From 13-1-40CM-64-14 sp036393975 (GTDB taxonomy: Bacteria > Sysuimicrobiota > Sysuimicrobiia > Sysuimicrobiales > Kaftiobacteriaceae), in NCBI GenBank assembly GCA_036393975.1, contig DASWFZ010000075.1, positions 1 to 7,266 of the forward strand: DNA of 7,266 nucleotides, read 5' to 3'. The notes beneath the pieces are model-generated. The model was not told where the DNA came from. It saw only the letters and a list, made by a program, of their open reading frames with translations, and made no database searches. Position numbers and translations under genes: made by a program. Shown one piece after another: positions 1 to 5,280 of the stretch (position 1 is the first letter of the stretch; each line of letters starts with the position of its first letter).

Positions 1-1
1 G

Positions 2-325
2 TATGCGCACATCCCCCTGCTTTTCGTGATCCTGTCGGGGTTGGTGTTCTTCGGATGGGGCGAGGTCTACAGCCTATTTCCTGCGACTTGCGGAGACCTG
101 TTTGGGCGCAAGTACGCGACCACTAACTACGGTGCGTTGTACACAGCCAAAGGCACGGCGTCCTTGCTGGTGCCCCTGGGCAGCTATATCCAGGCAGCCA
201 CGGGGAGCTGGATTCCGATTTTCAGGCTGTCCATCGGGTTTGATTTTGCGGCGGCGCTTTTGGCCCTCTTCGTCCTTAAGCCGTTGAGGAAACGGTGGAT
301 CGCGGCGGGAGGGAAAGGCGGCTAG
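2..325 (+). CDS. MFS transporter, oxalate/formate antiporter type (C-terminal part)
   Basis: This is the last 107 residues of a major facilitator superfamily permease; the start lies outside the left edge. The reading frame is open from base 2 and ends at TAG (323-325). The visible part begins with a hydrophobic helix (PLLFVILSGLVFFGWGEVYS), then a loop with SLFPATCGDLFGRKYATTNYG, then ALYTAKGTASLLVPLGSYIQ and a final hydrophobic helix ending in basic residues (KPLRKRW). The block FPATCGD-FG-KYATTNYG-LYTAKGTASLLVPL is what I associate with OxlT-like oxalate/formate antiporters, which exchange dicarboxylate for monocarboxylate across the inner membrane. The substrate cannot be decided from this fragment, because the specificity-determining N-terminal half is absent and many relatives carry other organic anions. 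A strong hairpin follows the stop codon, so it is probably the last gene of its transcript. Confidence 0.85.
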   Translation, partial: YAHIPLLFVILSGLVFFGWGEVYSLFPATCGDLFGRKYATTNYGALYTAKGTASLLVPLGSYIQAATGSWIPIFRLSIGFDFAAALLALFVLKPLRKRWIAAGGKGG

Positions 326-355
326 TCCTTCGCCCCGTCGCGGTTGTGAAAACAC

Positions 356-393
356 CCACCCGGTGTGGCGGAACACTCCGCCACACCGGGTGG
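356..393 (+). terminator. Perfect 17-bp hairpin after the MFS gene, probable terminator
   Basis: Bases 356-372 (CCACCCGGTGTGGCGGA) are exactly complementary to 377-393, with a 4-base loop ACAC. The stem is GC-rich and followed by only TTT before mixed sequence, with GAAAA upstream on the left side. It lies 30 bp after the MFS stop and about 125 bp before the rhomboid start. It fits a Rho-independent terminator in position and strength, but the U-tract is short, so it could also be a dispersed palindromic repeat or an mRNA-stabilising stem. Confidence 0.65.
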
Positions 394-504
394 TTTGACT
401 TCTAGTGTTTGGGACGTCTTCCTCAGGCGTTCTGCACTTTCGGTCTGGTTCAGCTAGCGTTGTGACGCGTTCGCGGGGTTTCGTGGGAGCGGAGTCGGCC
501 CCAC

Positions 505-512
505 GGGGAAGG
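505..512 (+). promoter_or_regulatory. Ribosome binding site of the rhomboid gene
   Basis: GGGGAAGG lies 7 bases before ATG 520. An in-frame GTG at 514 is only 1 base from this purine run, which is too close, so the run decides for the ATG at 520. Confidence 0.6.
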
Positions 513-519
513 TGTGGCG

Positions 520-1197
520 ATGCTCTTTCCACAACGCGATGAATCCCGCGCGCTCAGCAGGTTTCCGATCGCCCTCCTGACCCTTGTCGCGGCAAACGTG
601 TTCGTCTTCCTCCTTGAGCTGAGATTGGGCGACCCCTTCGTTCTGCGGTACTCGATGAAGCCTGCCGAGATTGTCCAGGGAGTGCATCTCGAAACCCTGT
701 TCACGTCGATGTTTCTCCACGCCAACATCTTCCATATCCTCGGCAACATGGTGTACCTGTGGGTGTTCGGGGACGAGCTGGAGGCGAACTACCTCGGCCC
801 GATCCGCTTCGTGCTGTTCTACTTCGTCTGCGGACTGGCGGCCGGTGCCTTGCAGATCGCGGTCAATCCGACTTCGACCGTCCCGAATCTCGGCGCGAGC
901 GGCGCGATCGCTGGCGTCCTCGGTGCGTTCTTGGTCGAGTTCCCGCACGACCGGATCTTGGTCGCGATCCTCGTGCCGTTTTGGATCGCCCACACACGCA
1001 TCAGTGCTGGGGTGTTAATCGGAATTTGGTTTGTCCTGCAACTCATCGGTGGTGTCGGCAGCATCTCGGCCACATCCGGTGGGGTCGCGTATTTCGCTCA
1101 TATCGGGGGGTTCATTGCGGGTCTCGTGCTCATCAAGCTCTTCGGGGCCGGACTACGCACCACAGGCGAATACGACATTCGCCAGCAACGAGGCTGA
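520..1197 (+). CDS. Rhomboid family intramembrane serine protease
   Basis: A complete 225-residue integral membrane protease that would cleave transmembrane helices of other membrane proteins within the bilayer. The rhomboid hallmarks are present in order: a first hydrophobic helix (residues 15-33), the L1/TM2 block TSMFLHANIFHILGNMVYLWVFGDELE (62-88) with His67, His72 and Asn76, the active-site GASG with catalytic Ser127 at the start of a helix, and the partner His194 in YFAHIGGFIAG on the last helix. The Ser-His dyad and the oxyanion-associated Asn/His residues are all intact, so an active enzyme is expected. Length fits the compact six-helix bacterial type. I start at ATG 520 rather than GTG 514 because of the spacing to GGGGAAGG. 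It is a single gene, isolated upstream by a hairpin and convergent with the proline-rich gene downstream. The substrate is unknown; the exported or membrane-anchored neighbours are possible but unproven candidates. Confidence 0.92.
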   Translation: MLFPQRDESRALSRFPIALLTLVAANVFVFLLELRLGDPFVLRYSMKPAEIVQGVHLETLFTSMFLHANIFHILGNMVYLWVFGDELEANYLGPIRFVLFYFVCGLAAGALQIAVNPTSTVPNLGASGAIAGVLGAFLVEFPHDRILVAILVPFWIAHTRISAGVLIGIWFVLQLIGGVGSISATSGGVAYFAHIGGFIAGLVLIKLFGAGLRTTGEYDIRQQRG

Positions 1198-1506
1198 CAG
1201 CGGATCTAAGAGATGGGGGCTGACGTTGGCGGTGCGGACAGCAAAGCTCATTCCTCGAAAGCTAACACAGTCACCTCGCGTGGGCAATCCAATTGCATCA
1301 AACTAGAGACGGTGTAACAGCCGGGGAGGAACAGGATCTCAAACGATCGTGGCGGCTAGTCCGTGCTTCTTGGCTAGTTGTCTCTTTGTTTAGGGCGCAA
1401 CCTCGGCGATGTGGCGCGGAATCATGCGAGTGATTATCGGGACGGCGACGAGTGAGACGGTCGTTGCGTAAAATCGGCCGCAACTGGGAACGCCAGAGGG
1501 TCAAGG
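1198..1506. other. Intergenic gap between convergent genes, no clear content
   Basis: This 309-bp stretch lies between the 3' ends of the rhomboid gene (+) and the proline-rich gene (-). Short open frames occur on both strands but have arginine-rich, uneven compositions and no ribosome binding sites, so I do not call genes. The only inverted repeat I found is GTTGCG (1463-1468) pairing with CGCAAC (1479-1484) around a 10-base loop. It lacks a T-run on either strand and is a poor terminator candidate. Confidence 0.5.
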
Positions 1507-2226
1507 CTAAGGCAGATTGATCCCGATGCCTCCCACGCCGCCACCGGGTGGGCTGCCACCGCCACCACTGGGTGGTGATCCTCCTCCTGCAGGAGGTGCA
1601 CCGCCTCCAGTTGGCGGGTTCGGTGTCGGGGCACTGGGGACCGTCACGCTAGGAGTCGAGGGAACGCTGGGCGTGGTAACACTTGGCACCGCAGGTACGT
1701 TGGGTACCGTCACGCTAGGAGTCGAGGGAACGCTGGGCGCGGTAACACTTGGCACCGCAGGTACGTCAGGTACCGTCACGCTAGGTACCAAGGGAACACT
1801 GGGCGCTGTGATTGTTGGCAGGAGGTCAGGCAGGGTCCCAATCGGTGGCGTCAACGGATTCGTTGGGACCGGGTTGTCGATGATGCTGCTCGGTAGAAGG
1901 TTAGGCGAGGGCGGGTTGAGAACGGTCGGCGGGGTAAGCACGCTCGGCTGGCTCAATACGCTCGTGCTGCCCGTCGTCGCTGGCGGCGCTACTCTCGTGC
2001 CACCCGTCCCCACTGGACTTATCGCCACACTCTCCAGAAGGAGCTCAGGTCGTTGGGGCGTGAAGATCGACGCGTGGGTACTGGTCGGCCACAAGAGCGA
2101 CATTAACTCGCGGAGAAGGACAATCGGGCTGCGAACAAGGAAGCTCAGGGAAATCGACGGTCCTACTGCCCAGATGAACGCAGCCGTCGCGACCACCAAG
2201 AGGGAAATGAGTGGCTTACGCTTCAC
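1507..2226 (-). CDS. Exported or membrane-anchored proline-rich repeat protein, function unknown
   Basis: A 239-residue protein not assignable to a known family. The N-terminus KRKPLISLLVVATAAFIWA is a basic stretch followed by a hydrophobic core, as in a signal peptide or signal anchor. Residues 55-135 are rich in Pro, Ser, Thr and Leu. Residues 147-201 are five tandem 11-residue units of the type VPSVT-x-P-x-VP-x, alternating VPSVTAPSVPS and TPSVTVPNVPA. Residues 202-239 form a Pro/Gly tail with GGG and GGGG blocks, ending GGIGINLP. Such sequence usually forms an extended stalk, linker or wall-spanning segment, so a surface or periplasmic structural role is inferred. Start GTG 2226 is chosen because GGAGGTG lies 6 bases upstream; a GTG three codons earlier overlaps that site. 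The opposite strand is also open across this gene, but it lacks an equally good start and a signal sequence. It is divergent from the HD-GYP gene. Confidence 0.7.
   Translation of the reverse strand: MKRKPLISLLVVATAAFIWAVGPSISLSFLVRSPIVLLRELMSLLWPTSTHASIFTPQRPELLLESVAISPVGTGGTRVAPPATTGSTSVLSQPSVLTPPTVLNPPSPNLLPSSIIDNPVPTNPLTPPIGTLPDLLPTITAPSVPLVPSVTVPDVPAVPSVTAPSVPSTPSVTVPNVPAVPSVTTPSVPSTPSVTVPSAPTPNPPTGGGAPPAGGGSPPSGGGGSPPGGGVGGIGINLP
1640..1810. repeat. 66-bp tandem repeat, about 2.5 copies, within the proline-rich gene
   Basis: Copy 1 (1640-1705) and copy 2 (1706-1771) differ at only 3 of 66 positions. A third, diverged copy starts at 1772: its first 14 bases are identical and it then decays to about 1810. 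Each 66-bp unit encodes 22 residues and is itself two related 33-bp halves (11 residues each). Third-codon positions are nearly identical between copies, which points to a recent duplication or homogenisation rather than old repeats kept alike by protein selection. Confidence 0.9.
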
Positions 2227-2232
2227 TTTAAG

Positions 2233-2239
2233 CACCTCC
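2233..2239 (-). promoter_or_regulatory. Ribosome binding site deciding the start of the proline-rich gene
   Basis: On the minus strand GGAGGTG is followed by CTTAAA and then GTG AAG CGT AAG. The 6-base spacing is near ideal for GTG at 2226 and marks the minus strand as the coding one. The GTG inside GGAGGTG itself is therefore not the start. Confidence 0.75.
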
Positions 2240-2284
2240 GGTACGATGAGTCTATCAGGTCCCTTGGGTAGATGGAAGGACTAA

Positions 2285-2297
2285 GTAACCGGGTTAC
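2285..2297. promoter_or_regulatory. 13-bp palindrome in the divergent intergenic region, possible operator
   Basis: GTAACC-G-GGTTAC is a perfect inverted repeat with a single central base. It lies 59 bp upstream of the proline-rich GTG (minus strand) and 111 bp upstream of the HD-GYP ATG (plus strand). The position between divergent genes is typical of a repressor or activator site serving one or both. I see no convincing -35/-10 pair around it on either strand, so the operator role is inference. The remainder of 2298-2407 shows nothing further. Confidence 0.4.
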
Positions 2298-2407
2298 AGA
2301 GCAAAAACCATGCCACACCGCCGGCCAATAGCAGCCCTCATCCGCCCGAATCAAGGCCCGCTAGGCAGGACTGAGCGCCTGGACACAGAGGGAACGACTT
2401 CTCCGAC

Positions 2408-3649
2408 ATGATCCGACAGTGGAACAGGCTCTCGCTCATACACCGGTACACGATCCTCAGCGCTGCGATCACGGTCGCCTTGGCTTTCGTGTTCTCGGAG
2501 GCGATGCTGCGTTGGATTGAACGTCTTGCCATCGAAGACGAAGCCAAGGTCGGGGCGGAACAGGTGTTGCGGGCGATCGCCCCACAGCTCAAACCCAACG
2601 ACTTTGGCCGGACGCTCTCCTCCCAACAGCGCGCATTCCTCGATTCAATCTTTCGATCCAAAGGGGGCCTGAATCGGGCGGTGCGGGTCCGGCTCTGGCG
2701 CGCTGACGGGCTATTGCTGTACAGCAACGCCTCCGAATCAAAAGCAGTGCAAGCGATCCGCGTCAACCTGTCCACGCAAAACGGCTTCGCCGTTTTCGCC
2801 GAGCGTCAAGGACAGGCGGACCAAGCCGCGGCCGGGTTGGTGCGTTTCTTTGTTCCCCTCACCATCGAGGGGGAGACCAAGCCCATTGCCGTCTTCGATA
2901 TTTTTTATGATTTAGCACACCGGCTGGATGATATCCGCTGGAGAGTGCGCACGACCGTGCCGCTGGGGTTCTTCTTCCTGTACGTGGCAATCTTTGCGCT
3001 CGTCGATCGAGGATCCCAACAGTTGGAAAAGCAGAAGGCCGATCTCAAATCAGCATACTTGGGGACTTTTCTGTCGCTGGCCAGTGCGATCGACGCGAAG
3101 GATTCATCCCTTGGTGACCACTCCTCCAAAGTGGCTGATCTTGCCGTGCACGTCGCGCGCGCGCTGAAGCTTCCTGCGGAGATGATCGACGACGTCCGCA
3201 TGAGCGCGCGGCTGCACGATTTGGGGAAAATCGGCGTGCCCGACGCGATCCTCATGAAGGCGGGTCCCCTCAATCCCGATGAGCTCGTGGTCATGCGCAA
3301 TCACGCTGAGCGCGGCTTTGAGGTACTTCTCAAAGCGCCGCTCTCCGATCGGGTCAAACTAGCGGTGCGGCACAGTCATGAGCGGTGGGACGGCAACGGA
3401 TACCCGGGGGGGTTGTCGGGCGAGCATATTCCGTTGATATCGCGGATCGTAGCCGTGGTGGACGCATATGAGGCCATGACGAGCGACCGTGTCTACCGCA
3501 AAGGCATGCCCATCGAAGTCGCGCTCGAGCGCTTGGAGCGGGATTCCGGATCGCATTTCGACCCGCGCATCACGAAAGTCTTCGTGCAACTCGTCAGAAA
3601 GAACGCGACCCTCGCCGCCCCCGGTCCGCGCGCGGTTGCTTCCTATTAG
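2408..3649 (+). CDS. Membrane-anchored HD-GYP domain protein, predicted c-di-GMP phosphodiesterase
   Basis: A 413-residue sensor/effector predicted to hydrolyse cyclic di-GMP in the cytoplasm. Two transmembrane helices (about 13-31 and 183-199) flank an extracytoplasmic segment of about 150 residues with no motif I recognise, followed by a short linker (QQLEKQKADLKSAYLGTF) into the HD-GYP domain (about 219-400). Visible motifs are His238 in GDHSSKVADLA, His270-Asp271 in LHDLGKIGVPDAIL, Lys274, His299 in MRNHAERG, RHSHERWDGNGYPGGL with GYP at 331-333, and Asp352 in VVDAYEAMTSDRVYRK. These are the domain's metal and substrate motifs. The usual HHER appears as SHER, with the extra His one position earlier (322), and a Ser occupies the position four before His238, where trinuclear-metal members have Glu. 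The ribosome binding site before ATG 2408 is weak (AGGGA, 14 bases away), but no better start exists before the first helix. There is no GGDEF or receiver domain. Confidence 0.9.
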   Translation: MIRQWNRLSLIHRYTILSAAITVALAFVFSEAMLRWIERLAIEDEAKVGAEQVLRAIAPQLKPNDFGRTLSSQQRAFLDSIFRSKGGLNRAVRVRLWRADGLLLYSNASESKAVQAIRVNLSTQNGFAVFAERQGQADQAAAGLVRFFVPLTIEGETKPIAVFDIFYDLAHRLDDIRWRVRTTVPLGFFFLYVAIFALVDRGSQQLEKQKADLKSAYLGTFLSLASAIDAKDSSLGDHSSKVADLAVHVARALKLPAEMIDDVRMSARLHDLGKIGVPDAILMKAGPLNPDELVVMRNHAERGFEVLLKAPLSDRVKLAVRHSHERWDGNGYPGGLSGEHIPLISRIVAVVDAYEAMTSDRVYRKGMPIEVALERLERDSGSHFDPRITKVFVQLVRKNATLAAPGPRAVASY

Positions 3650-3865
3650 CCAGAAGATGAGGAGGGGGTGCATTGGGGTGTGAACGCGACGGACCCTGTC
3701 AGTGCCTGGATCCTGCGAAGCTCTCCCGGCCAGAGACCTCTTTCGGGCAGGGATTTGTCGCTTCAAGGCGAATTCGGTGGAAGATTTTTCGAGGAGACAC
3801 ATCCCACCTTATCTACGCACCTCCGACCACGCCTGCTAGACCACGCTTGCGATGCGGGTGAAGGG

Positions 3866-4954
3866 ATGCGACCGACGGCGCGGCAGTACTGGGGAGGGCT
3901 TTTGGTTGCGGGCCTCCTCACCATCCCTGGATATGGGGCCGGAGACCTCGACGGCACGCTGCCTTCTCCAGTGGTTCCGCCCTTCCTCGCAACGGCCGGA
4001 GCCCAGACCCGAGCCACGCAGATGCTGGTATCCGCGTCGACTATTCCGTCCGTTCCCGAGGCCCCGCCCCACCTGATCCAGCGCGCGTTGTTCTGGAGTT
4101 CACCGGCCTCAGCCGACGCGATGACCGTTCCCCTCACCTCAAACGAGGCTTTCATCGTTGTGCAAGCCGGACAGACCCTGTGGGCTATCGCAGAACAACA
4201 CAAAGTGACCGTCGAGGCGTTGCAGGCGGCTAACGACGTGACCCGAGCTCCCCTCTTGGCCATTGGTCAGCGGTTGGTGATTCCCGGTCGGGCAGAGGCC
4301 GCCGTCCCGCCATCCACGCCGTCCGCCCTCCCGGCCCCTGGGGCGATAGCCTCGCACCCAAGCCACCCGATCTCCCGAATTGTGGGTGACGGGGAGACGT
4401 TATGGGATATTGCCCAGGCCTATGGCGTGTCCGTTGACGCGATCGTCGAAGCCAACGCTCTTCCCAGTGGCGACCTGATCTTCCCCGGCGAGCATCTCAT
4501 GATCCCTCTCCACACGGTTGGAGTGGCCGGAGGTATTGTACCCCGCCCCCGGCGACCGACCGTCAGCTTGGCCACCGTCTTTGTGTGGCCGGCGCGCGGC
4601 CGGGTAACGTCGGGGTTTGGGTTTCGGCGACACCCCGTTTTCGGGACCCAGGAGATGCACACGGGCATCGATATCGGGGCGCCGTTAGGAACTCCCGTCG
4701 TGAGTGCGCGGGCCGGCACAGTGATCGCCGCTGATTGGGAGGGAGGGTATGGGAAGCTCGTCCGGGTCGATCACGGAGATGGGCTGACGACGTCATACTC
4801 TCACCTCTCGCAGATTGCCGTCCGCGTGGGCCAACAGCTCTACCCCGGAGATCTGATCGGCTATGTGGGCAATACGGGATTCAGCACGGGTCCTCATCTG
4901 CTGTTTGAGATCCGTGTCCACGGCCGGCCGCTCGACCCCTTGAAGTACCTGTAG
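3866..4954 (+). CDS. Exported protein with two LysM domains and an M23/LytM domain (one Zn ligand apparently lost)
   Basis: A 362-residue envelope protein. N-terminal MRPTARQYWGGLLVAGLLTIPG looks like a signal peptide, followed by a Pro/Ala-rich stretch. LysM 1 (96-140, FIVVQAGQTLWAIAEQHKV to RLVIP) and LysM 2 (171-214, RIVGDGETLWDIAQAYGV to HLMIP) would bind peptidoglycan glycan chains. The C-terminal M23 domain (about 240-362) has WPARGRVTSGFGFRRHP, HTGID (His265, Asp269), YSHLS (His313) and TGPHLLFEIR (His344). The family normally has GPHLHFE; here the second His, a zinc ligand in LytM-type peptidases, is Leu346. The domain may therefore be inactive as a peptidase, like LytM factors such as EnvC and NlpD that activate amidases. 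An in-frame extension back to GTG 3668 exists, but its 66 residues look non-coding and would bury the signal peptide. The 216-bp gap after the HD-GYP gene shows no clear promoter or riboswitch. Confidence 0.88.
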   Translation: MRPTARQYWGGLLVAGLLTIPGYGAGDLDGTLPSPVVPPFLATAGAQTRATQMLVSASTIPSVPEAPPHLIQRALFWSSPASADAMTVPLTSNEAFIVVQAGQTLWAIAEQHKVTVEALQAANDVTRAPLLAIGQRLVIPGRAEAAVPPSTPSALPAPGAIASHPSHPISRIVGDGETLWDIAQAYGVSVDAIVEANALPSGDLIFPGEHLMIPLHTVGVAGGIVPRPRRPTVSLATVFVWPARGRVTSGFGFRRHPVFGTQEMHTGIDIGAPLGTPVVSARAGTVIAADWEGGYGKLVRVDHGDGLTTSYSHLSQIAVRVGQQLYPGDLIGYVGNTGFSTGPHLLFEIRVHGRPLDPLKYL

Positions 4955-5051
4955 GACCACACACTTTCCGTTCGCAGGGTCCCGAGGCCTGTCAATTTGC
5001 GGGCGCCTGGGTGTGCTGTTCCCCACCTTGGCCGCGCCGATGTCAACCTCA

Positions 5052-5063
5052 CGCGGATCCGCG
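5052..5063. promoter_or_regulatory. 12-bp perfect palindrome upstream of the secretin-N-like gene
   Basis: CGCGGATCCGCG is a perfect palindrome 43 bp upstream of the -35 box at 5107. GC-rich palindromes of this length arise by chance more easily in GC-rich DNA, so it is recorded mainly because a second inverted repeat lies 12 bp downstream. Confidence 0.25.
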
Positions 5064-5075
5064 CAGGGACGTTTG

Positions 5076-5090
5076 TCACCGTAACGGTGA
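5076..5090. promoter_or_regulatory. 15-bp inverted repeat just upstream of a promoter, possible regulator site
   Basis: TCACCGT-A-ACGGTGA is a perfect 7-bp inverted repeat around one base. Its centre (5083) is about 59 bp before the start point predicted from the -10 box. That distance and helical face are typical of an activator contacting RNA polymerase from upstream. The regulator is unknown and no transcription factor gene is visible in the window. Confidence 0.45.
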
Positions 5091-5106
5091 GTCTCGACTG
5101 TATTCA

Positions 5107-5135
5107 TTGACACTTTATTGCTACTGCTGTAGACT
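5107..5135 (+). promoter_or_regulatory. Sigma70-type promoter for the secretin-N-like gene
   Basis: The -35 box TTGACA (5107-5112) matches the consensus exactly. A 17-bp spacer leads to TAGACT (5130-5135), which matches 4 of 6 consensus -10 bases. The spacer is AT-richer than its surroundings. Transcription would begin near 5142, leaving a 5' untranslated leader of about 140 bases before ATG 5281. This is the best promoter I can see in the window. Confidence 0.65.
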
Positions 5136-5262
5136 GCAGGTGCAGCCAGGAGACCGCCCCAGAAGGAATCGCGTCCCACGGCTTCTTTAGATTTCCCAGC
5201 TCCCGCTGGATGGATCGCACCTTCACCCAGATGCGCGTCCTCTGGATGGCAGTGCCGCCGCG

Positions 5263-5269
5263 AAAGGAG
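5263..5269 (+). promoter_or_regulatory. Ribosome binding site of the secretin-N-like gene
   Basis: AAAGGAG lies 11 bases before ATG 5281. The core is strong and the spacing slightly long. The ATG is followed at once by a basic-hydrophobic signal sequence, which supports this start. Confidence 0.65.
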
Positions 5270-5280
5270 ACTCGTCCACG

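Noticed and set aside
454..993. 179-codon minus-strand frame opposite the rhomboid gene
   Set aside because: The highly charged, repetitive Arg/Asp/Glu product is a typical antisense shadow of a membrane-protein gene; the rhomboid motifs fix the coding strand.
1298..1504. 68-codon minus-strand frame in the gap between the rhomboid and proline-rich genes
   Set aside because: Arg/Ser/His-rich low-quality composition, no ribosome binding site and no recognisable motif.
1640..1810. Possible CRISPR-like array because of regular repeats
   Set aside because: The copies are directly adjacent 66-bp units with no unique spacers, and they sit in frame within a protein gene.
3784..3813. Candidate promoter TTTTCG - 17 bp - TTATCT before the LysM/M23 gene
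   Set aside because: Both boxes match the consensus poorly, so it is not distinguishable from chance.
3668..3865. N-terminal extension of the LysM/M23 gene to GTG 3668, preceded by a GGAGG-like run
   Set aside because: The extra 66 residues have irregular, non-protein-like composition and would place the clear signal peptide (from ATG 3866) in the middle of the protein. The GGAGG run is also only about 2-3 bases from the GTG.
3650..3865. Possible riboswitch upstream of the LysM/M23 gene, since c-di-AMP (ydaO) riboswitches often precede such genes
   Set aside because: I could not find the conserved ydaO or GEMM sequence blocks. Only short weak stems such as AGAG/CTCT are visible.
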